Both the position numbers and the translations under genes were made by a program. A stretch of 64,000 nucleotides of DNA from Cryptomeria japonica. Lineage: Eukaryota; Streptophyta; Pinopsida; Cupressales; Cupressaceae. Each line of letters starts with the position of its first letter. Position 1 is the stretch's first letter. The notes beneath the pieces are model-generated. The model had not been told where the DNA came from, ran no database searches, and worked only from the letters and a program-made list of their open reading frames with translations. Location of the stretch: assembly GCF_030272615.1 (NCBI RefSeq), contig NC_081414.1, positions 783,594,119 through 783,658,118 of the forward strand, written 5' to 3'. This document shows, piece after piece, positions 58,416 through 64,000 of the stretch.

Positions 58416-60737
58416 TCAATCTCCTCCTGAATGATCAATGGAGGTGAGTCCCAATTGATTTCTGAAGGCAATAAAAATTTTGGTTGGAAGAGCTTTAGTA
58501 AAAATATTAGCAACTTGTTCAGATGAAGGATAGAACTGCAACTCCACTTGTCCATCTTGAACCAAGTCATGAATGTAATGATGATGAATCTCTATGTGTT
58601 TTGTTCTGGCATGAAAAAAAGGATTCTTTGTGATGGCAATAGTGCTACTGTTATCACAATAGATGGTGGTTGGATGACCTAAAACCAAATATTGATCTGT
58701 CAATATCCTTTTTATCCATATTGCTTGAGAACTTGTCGATGAAGCTGCCATGTATTCCGCTTCTATTGAAGAAAGAGCCATTGTTGCCTGTTTCTTCCTA
58801 CTCCAAGATACAACTCCAGAGCCAAATGAAAACACATAACTAGATGCTGATTTCCTATCATCCACTGAGCCTACCCAATCTAAATCTATATAACCAACTA
58901 GTTCAAATTTATCAGTGGGAGAATACTGAATGCCAAAAGTTTGTGTACCACTCACATACCTCACAATTCTTTTAGTAGCCCGCAAATGTGACTCATGTGG
59001 ATCCTGCATGAATTGAGAGATGAGGCCCACAACATACATAATATCAGGTTTACTGGTTGTGAGGTACATGAGCCTACTAACCTTTGAACTAGCATCTTCG
59101 TTGGTTATTTTTTCACCAAGGGCTATGGGAGTTGCAAATGCTTTGCATGCCACCATGTTAAACTTCTTCAATAAATCAGCTACATATTTGGACTAAGAAA
59201 TAAATATACCTTCTGATGTTTGTTGTACTTCCACACCAAGAAAATAGTGCATAAGTCCCATATCTGACATTTCAAACTCGTTTCATTTCTGATTGAAACT
59301 TCTCCATGAGAGCTTTTTTATTACCTGTATAAAACAAATCATCAACCTAGAGGCAAATTATGAGAATATCATTACCAATACATTGAGCATACAAGGTGGG
59401 CTCACAGTGGTTTCTATTGAATCCTTTCTTCATGAAATAACTATCAATTCTAGCATACCAGGCACGAGGAGCTTGCTTCAACCCATAACGGGCTTTCTTC
59501 ACCTTGTAGACTAAGTGTTATTTTTCTAGAACTTCATAACTCATAGGTTTTTCCACATAAACTTCCTCATCTATGTAACCATTAAGGAATGTTGATTTCA
59601 CATCCATCTGAAATATTGGCCACTTATATTATGCTGCAATAGCCAATATAATCTTGACTGTATCAAGACGAGCCACTGGAGCAAAACTTTCTACATAATC
59701 CACTCCAGGAGTTTGAGCAAACCCCTTGGCAACTAGTCTTGCCTTATGTTGTTGTACTGAACCATCTGCATGATATTTGACTTTTTATATCCATTTCACA
59801 CCAATCACTTTCTTACCTTTGGGCAGTGGAACTAATTCCCAAGTATTATTCTTATGAATGGAATTCATTTCATCATTTATAGTATTAACCCATACGGGAT
59901 CTTTCACTACTTCTTCATACACAGAGGGTTTAGCTTTAATTGTACTAAACAAAGCAAAATTAACAACTGGATTTATATTGGTACTCCTCTGATAAATATC
60001 AACCAAACTTCGTACCTTTCATGGAACATATGTTGGAGGTGATGGTGGAGGTAAATCTTCACCCAAGTTTGTGCTACTTGAATAACTAGGTGAGCTTGGA
60101 GGACTAGAACTGGAGCTAGAACTTCCACTTAAGCTTGTGGGGAGAGGAGGAGGAACACTATTATCTTCCATGTCTATGATTATTGATGGATTTTTTCTAC
60201 ACATCATCTTTCCATTGCCATACTCCCCCTTCATTAAAAATCACATCCCAACTAACTATCCATTTCTTTATCTTAGGATTATAGAATTTGTAGCCTTTAG
60301 TAGCAGTAGAGTAGCCCACAAAGATACAAAGTTGGGATTTGGCATCCAACTTCTTCCGCTTTTGATCTGGAATATGCACATATGCCAAGCATCCAAAGAC
60401 TCAAAGATGAGGCACTAAAGGCTTGTGACCACTCTAGGATTCCTTTGGAATGAGGTTTTGAACTGCTTGTGTCGGACTACGATTAAGAATATATACTGTA
60501 GTGTCAATTCCTTCTCCCCAAAAACTATTTGGAATGTTTTTGGTCTGCAACATGCTTCGTGCCATTTCCATAATAGTATGGTTCTTTCTTTCAGCAATAC
60601 CATTCTGCTGAGGTGTATATGTGGCAATAAGTTGTCTTTGTATTCCATTCTTAATACAAAAATCAATAAACTCATTAGATGTAAAATCTCCCCCTCTATC
60701 TGTTCTAAGTATTTTAATAAGATACCCGCTCTGTTTT
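58416..60737 (-). pseudogene. Copia pol pseudogene (integrase, RT, RNase H)
   Basis: The integrase core is at 60751-60434 with LRTDRGGDFTSNEF (Asp) and TPQQNGIAERKNHTIMEMAR (Glu of the D35E motif); the first few codons read into the Gypsy junction. The integrase tail lies at 60388-60019 (KLDAKSQLCIFVGYS). RT begins at about 60006 (WVNTINDEMNSIHKNNTWEL). Broken frames follow with MDVKSTFLNGYIDEEVYVEK and RYGLKQAPRAWYARID. The active site reads CL-stop-VDDLF, so the Tyr of YVDD is replaced by TAG. RNase H is an intact 251-codon frame at 59171-58416 (SSIEAEYMAASSTSSQAIWI, YCDNSSTIAITKNP, HIEIHHHYIHD). Multiple stops elsewhere make the element inactive. Confidence 0.88.
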
Positions 60738-62299
60738 TGGTGCTGGAGCACCTACCTATGAAGGAATGAACCAAGAACCAGATGATTTTCTAGTAGTCTA
60801 AGATGAATGTAATAAGATCCTATGGATCCTTTTTGTAATTCAATGTCCTAGGAGTGTGACAAGTTTGTCCATGTTTGGGTCAAATTGTCATCTAGGGTCT
60901 TTTAGAGAAAATTGAGTCAATAAGGGTCACAATGGTCTAAATTGAGGGATCAAGTGACCAAAAGTCTATTTGAGCCATTTTTGATGTTTTAGAATCAAAT
61001 GTAATCATTTTGGGGGACTATAATAGTCAGGAGTCTAAGTTGGTTGAATAATGTAGAAGTTGTGCTATTGTCAATTTGTTATCATGAAAATGTTGCACTT
61101 TTTGTAAGTTGTGATTAAAGGCCCCAAACACCGAAGGATGTATGTTGGTCGAATTGGAAAGGAAATAGAAGCATCAAGAACTGTTGGAAACTCAAAAAAT
61201 CGTCTAATATATGTTGATTGAATATTGAAGGTGGATTGGTAAGAATTCTCATGGCATAGTTCCTAAAACTAGATTGTTTTACCTTTGTTTTTCATTTGAT
61301 GGGAAGTCTTGAAGTGATTGCTGCCCCATTCTATAAGCAAATCTCTACTGGGTAGCCTAAAACCCTTAAACCCCTAGGGTTTGATTATAATAATGGGTTT
61401 TGGCCTATCGATCCTTAACTGAACACTTTGCCATTATAGGAGATGATAGGCCACTACACCATATGTCAGTTCCAAAAGCCATAAAGAGGATACAATAGGG
61501 CGAAGTGGATGGAGAACTAACCCTAGGTCTGGCATCTCTATCCGACAGACCGGTTTGATGAGTCCAGTGCATGATAATTGAGTAGTAGAGCACTAGAAAG
61601 GGGTTTGAATGTGATAAAAGAGTACTTTGGAGGTTTACACAACATTTCATGGTCAGTGATGGTCACCCATTAGGAAAACCAAACCAGTTTGTGGAAGGCA
61701 TTCAGTCAAATAGGTCTAATAGCCCTATTAGGTCTGTTAGTGCAGTATTGGTTGGGATATCTACAAGTTGATCCGATACAGGATACTAAGATATTGTTGA
61801 GAACTCCCAAAAGGGTATCTAAAAATATAATTTGTTTTCTTAGTTCCTCAAGGTGTCAAAAGTTATCACCCGATTCATTCAAATGGAGGCCTAATTGCAA
61901 CCAGTTCTGTTTGTGGGCAAGTGAGTCAAAATTGGTGTTTCCGTGGGTCTAAACCATGAAATCCTATTTCATTTGTGTTAAGGTAATGTGAGAAAACCCC
62001 TCTTAGGGTTGTTGTATGGGATTGGTCAAGTGGGCTTTTCAAAACCCTAAAGCCTAGTAGTAGCCCACTCATGTATGCAAGGGTGTGTGTGGTCACATAG
62101 AACTTGAGAAGTGTTAGTTATTTGCAAGGAGACATATTGAAGCCTTTGATGCTTCCAAGGTGTTGTTAGTATCATTTGAACCATTGAGTGACTTGGTGTT
62201 ATGTGAGGATCCCTCGGAAGTAGGGATTTGGTTGAGTTTGTGAATCTTAGAGGGTTGGTTGGTTCAAGGTTATCATTCTGGTTTGTTGCCTCCTCATCA
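60738..62299 (+). repeat. 5' LTR of Gypsy element 2
   Basis: It shares its start (TGGTGC..GGAGCACC) and an internal block (GTAATAAGATCCTATGGATC) with the LTRs of Gypsy element 1. The TG...CA limits and the following PBS define the end. Small open frames inside are not genes. Confidence 0.85.
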
Positions 62300-62302
62300 T
62301 AT

Positions 62303-62314
62303 TGGTATCAGAGC
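62303..62314 (+). other. Primer-binding site (initiator-Met tRNA)
   Basis: TGGTATCAGAGC lies three bases after the LTR end, the usual plant iMet primer complement for minus-strand DNA synthesis. Confidence 0.9.
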
Positions 62315-62389
62315 ATGATTTTGAAGATCACTTGGGTGGTGTGGTCTTAGTGTATGTCATAGGAAGAGATTGAAATAGGTGCTGACAAA

Positions 62390-63466
62390 ATGCCTCCTAA
62401 GAGTATGTCACTAGATGTGGTGAAGAAGTTGATTGAAGAGATGCTTGAGTCCAAGCTTGAAGAATTGAAAAAGACTAAGGATAAGGAAGATGGAAGTGAC
62501 ACTGATGAAGAAGGGGATAAAGAAGATGGGGAATCCTCTAAACGGGTTGAGGAGAGACCTACAGATCAGAGGGAATTTGTAGATGCCTTGAGGTCAATCA
62601 AGAGGGACACCATTGATGGGTTGCCTATATATAGTGGAAGTATGGAAGCAAAATAGGTGATAGACTAGATTGAGGCATTGACTAGTCATTTTGAGTACAA
62701 AGAAATACCTGAAGATAAGAGGGTTAAGTTGGAAAAAGCAAGGTTGAAGGGGTCCGCTCTTACATGGTGGAACTATGTACACGGGGAGAGAATCAAGGAG
62801 GGAAAAAGCATGATAACCTCCTGGGAAAGGATGAAAGCTAAGGTCAAGGCACAATTCATGCCCATTGACTATGAAGTGCAGATGTATAGAAAATTGTAGA
62901 ACCTCAGACAGATAGATCTTGATGTGAATGCATATACGGAGGAGTTTCATAAAATCGGTCTCAGATCAAAGAGACAAGAAGAGGAGTCAGAGAAAGTGGC
63001 CAAGTACTTGAACGGCCTAAGAATGAACATCCAAGATGAGATTGACACCTTGGCACCAGAGATAGTGAACAAATGCTTTCAATTGGCCCTAAGGGAAGAA
63101 GAGAAACTGAAGAGAAGAATTGAGTAGGGTAATAGAGGTAAAGGAGGGAGAAGTTTCAGAGGTAGAGGCAGTTTTGGAGGAAGAAGTCCTAACCAAAGGT
63201 CTAGTGGTGAGTCTAGGCAAGGAGAGAAAGTTGGGGACTCAAGTAGCAGAGGAGGCTACCATGGGAGAAGACCTAATGGAAGAGGTTGGACAAATGGATC
63301 AGGGAGAGGATCCAAGTGATCCAATGTGAGATGCTATAACTGCAATCAAATGGGGCACCCGACCTACAAGTGTCCAGAGAAGGCCTCAACTTCTCATGGT
63401 GGTGAGAGGAGAACCACTTTGACTCAAGAAGATGCAAGGAGTGTGACATCTCCTGAAGTGATTTGA
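62390..63466 (+). pseudogene. Gag pseudogene of Gypsy element 2
   Basis: One frame (ATG at 62390, MPPKSMSLDVVKKLIEEMLE) runs the whole length but is broken by stops: TAG at 62654, 62666, 62897 and 63125, TGA near 63319 and a TGA at the end. Between them the Gag is well preserved: GLPIYSGSMEAK, SHFEYKEIPEDKRVKLEKAR, GSALTWWNYVHGERIKEGK, VNAYTEEFHKIGLRSKR and KYLNGLRMNIQDEI. An Arg/Gly-rich basic region and an intact CX2CX4HX4C zinc knuckle, CYNCNQMGHPTYKC (near 63331), complete the nucleocapsid part. The stops correspond to Gln or Trp codons in relatives, which suggests cytosine deamination. Confidence 0.88.
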
Positions 63467-63861
63467 CATCAAAGATGGGAGAGAACGTGATGATCAAAAG
63501 GACATTGCTAAAGGAACCAGTGAAGACTGAGCCACCCCAAATAAAGACTTTGTTTAGAGTCAACTGCAAGATTCAAGGTAAGGTTTGTAAAGTTGTCATA
63601 GATTCAAGGTCTATTGATAACATTGTATATTTGGAAGAAGTAAACAAGTTGAACTTGGAGAGAATACCCCATAGTTGTCCATATAGGGTCAGTTGGTTGA
63701 ACAAGGGGCAACACGTACTCATCAATGAACAAGAATGGGTAGAGTACAGTATTGTGGGGTATACGAATAAAATTTTATGTGACATCCTTCCAATGGATGC
63801 TTGCCATCTTTTTCTTGGTAGACCATGGCTGTTTGACAGAAAGGCTCATCATAATGGATAA
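63463..63861 (+). pseudogene. Aspartic protease region of Gypsy element 2
   Basis: The frame gives INCKI..-type start VNCKIQGKVCKVVIDSRSID, where the active-site DSG is changed to DSR. RIPHSCPYRVSWLNKGQHVL, NKILCDILPMDACHLFLGRP and WLFDRKAHHNG follow, ending at TAA 63859-63861. This is the usual Gypsy protease layout, with LGRPWLFD as the C-terminal mark. The Gly-to-Arg change should abolish activity. Downstream (63862-64000) a continuation toward the reverse transcriptase is expected outside the window. Confidence 0.8.
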
Positions 63862-64000
63862 AAGAATGCTTAGTCTTTCCAAAAGGATGGTGTGACCTTT
63901 AGGATATAGTTAGTGGTAGAAGGAGATCCACATCATGTAAGATCTAGTGTGATGATGGAGGGAGAAAAAGAATTCCTTGATACACTAAAGGAGGAAGGTG

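Larger units (their letters stand above)
58110..60737 (-). mobile_element. Copia-type LTR retrotransposon, minus strand, interrupted by Gypsy element 2
   Basis: Reading on the minus strand from 60737 to 58110: integrase core, integrase C-terminus, reverse transcriptase, RNase H, a purine-rich tract and a short LTR. This integrase-before-RT order is diagnostic of Copia. The 5' part (gag, protease, start of integrase) is missing because Gypsy element 2 begins at 60738. The element sits inside SET copy 4. Its candidate target duplication CTGCA (58105-58109) cannot be checked, as the other end is outside the window. Confidence 0.88.
60738..64000 (+). mobile_element. Gypsy-type LTR retrotransposon 2 (5' part, continues beyond window)
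   Basis: It starts TGGTGCTGGAGCACC at 60738, breaking the Copia integrase. A 5' LTR of 1562 bp ends CATCA at 62299. The initiator-Met primer-binding site lies at 62303, and gag and protease run to the window end. It is related to Gypsy element 1 but with a better preserved zinc knuckle. Since it is nested in Copia, it is the younger of the two at this site. Confidence 0.9.

Overview
The window is plant nuclear DNA: AT-rich, gene-poor and dominated by nested transposable elements. Plant-type splice signals, Gypsy elements primed by initiator-Met tRNA, a Copia element, a Helitron carrying its own RPA1-like gene, and a local family of TPR-SET protein genes all fit a large, repeat-laden genome. 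A gymnosperm (for example a conifer) is my best guess, but this is inference; no species-specific marker was recognised.

Layout. 0-2.4 kb: decayed DDE-transposase-like ORF cluster (minus strand). 2.6-5.9 kb: a foldback-looking structure, with a (GA)n tract, 2.4 kb of a short palindromic satellite, then a (CT)n tract. 5.8-10.5 kb: AT-rich non-coding DNA, including a probable 2-kb insertion with a CT-rich tract. 10.5-26.9 kb: the TPR-SET cluster, with one intact intronless gene (10545-12302), one copy broken by a single stop codon (18252-20057) and one 5'-truncated copy created by a tandem duplication (22066-23361) and then hit by a MITE-like insertion. 27.86-33.57 kb: a complete but non-autonomous Gypsy-type LTR element with 5-bp target duplication. 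34.3-36.1 kb: LTR-like sequence with a 181-bp tandem repeat.

36.15-57.33 kb: the highlight, a 21-kb Helitron with both ends visible. It has an 11-bp inverted repeat at the 5' end, the matching inverted repeat subterminal at the 3' end, a terminal hairpin and a CTAG end. It encodes a three-exon RPA1-like ssDNA-binding protein (with one in-frame TAG near its C-terminus) and an uninterrupted 1530-residue Rep-helicase with all catalytic motifs. It also carries captured fragments of a cysteine synthase gene and a B-type CDK gene, plus long tandem and higher-order repeats. Rep-helicase would nick, unwind and transfer DNA; the RPA-like protein would coat the single-stranded intermediate.

57.33-64.0 kb: the Helitron lies in the upstream region of a fourth TPR-SET copy (57804-58109). 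That copy has lost its start codon and is cut by a minus-strand Copia element, which is itself interrupted by a second Gypsy element running off the window end. The insertion order is therefore readable: SET copy, then Copia, then Gypsy.
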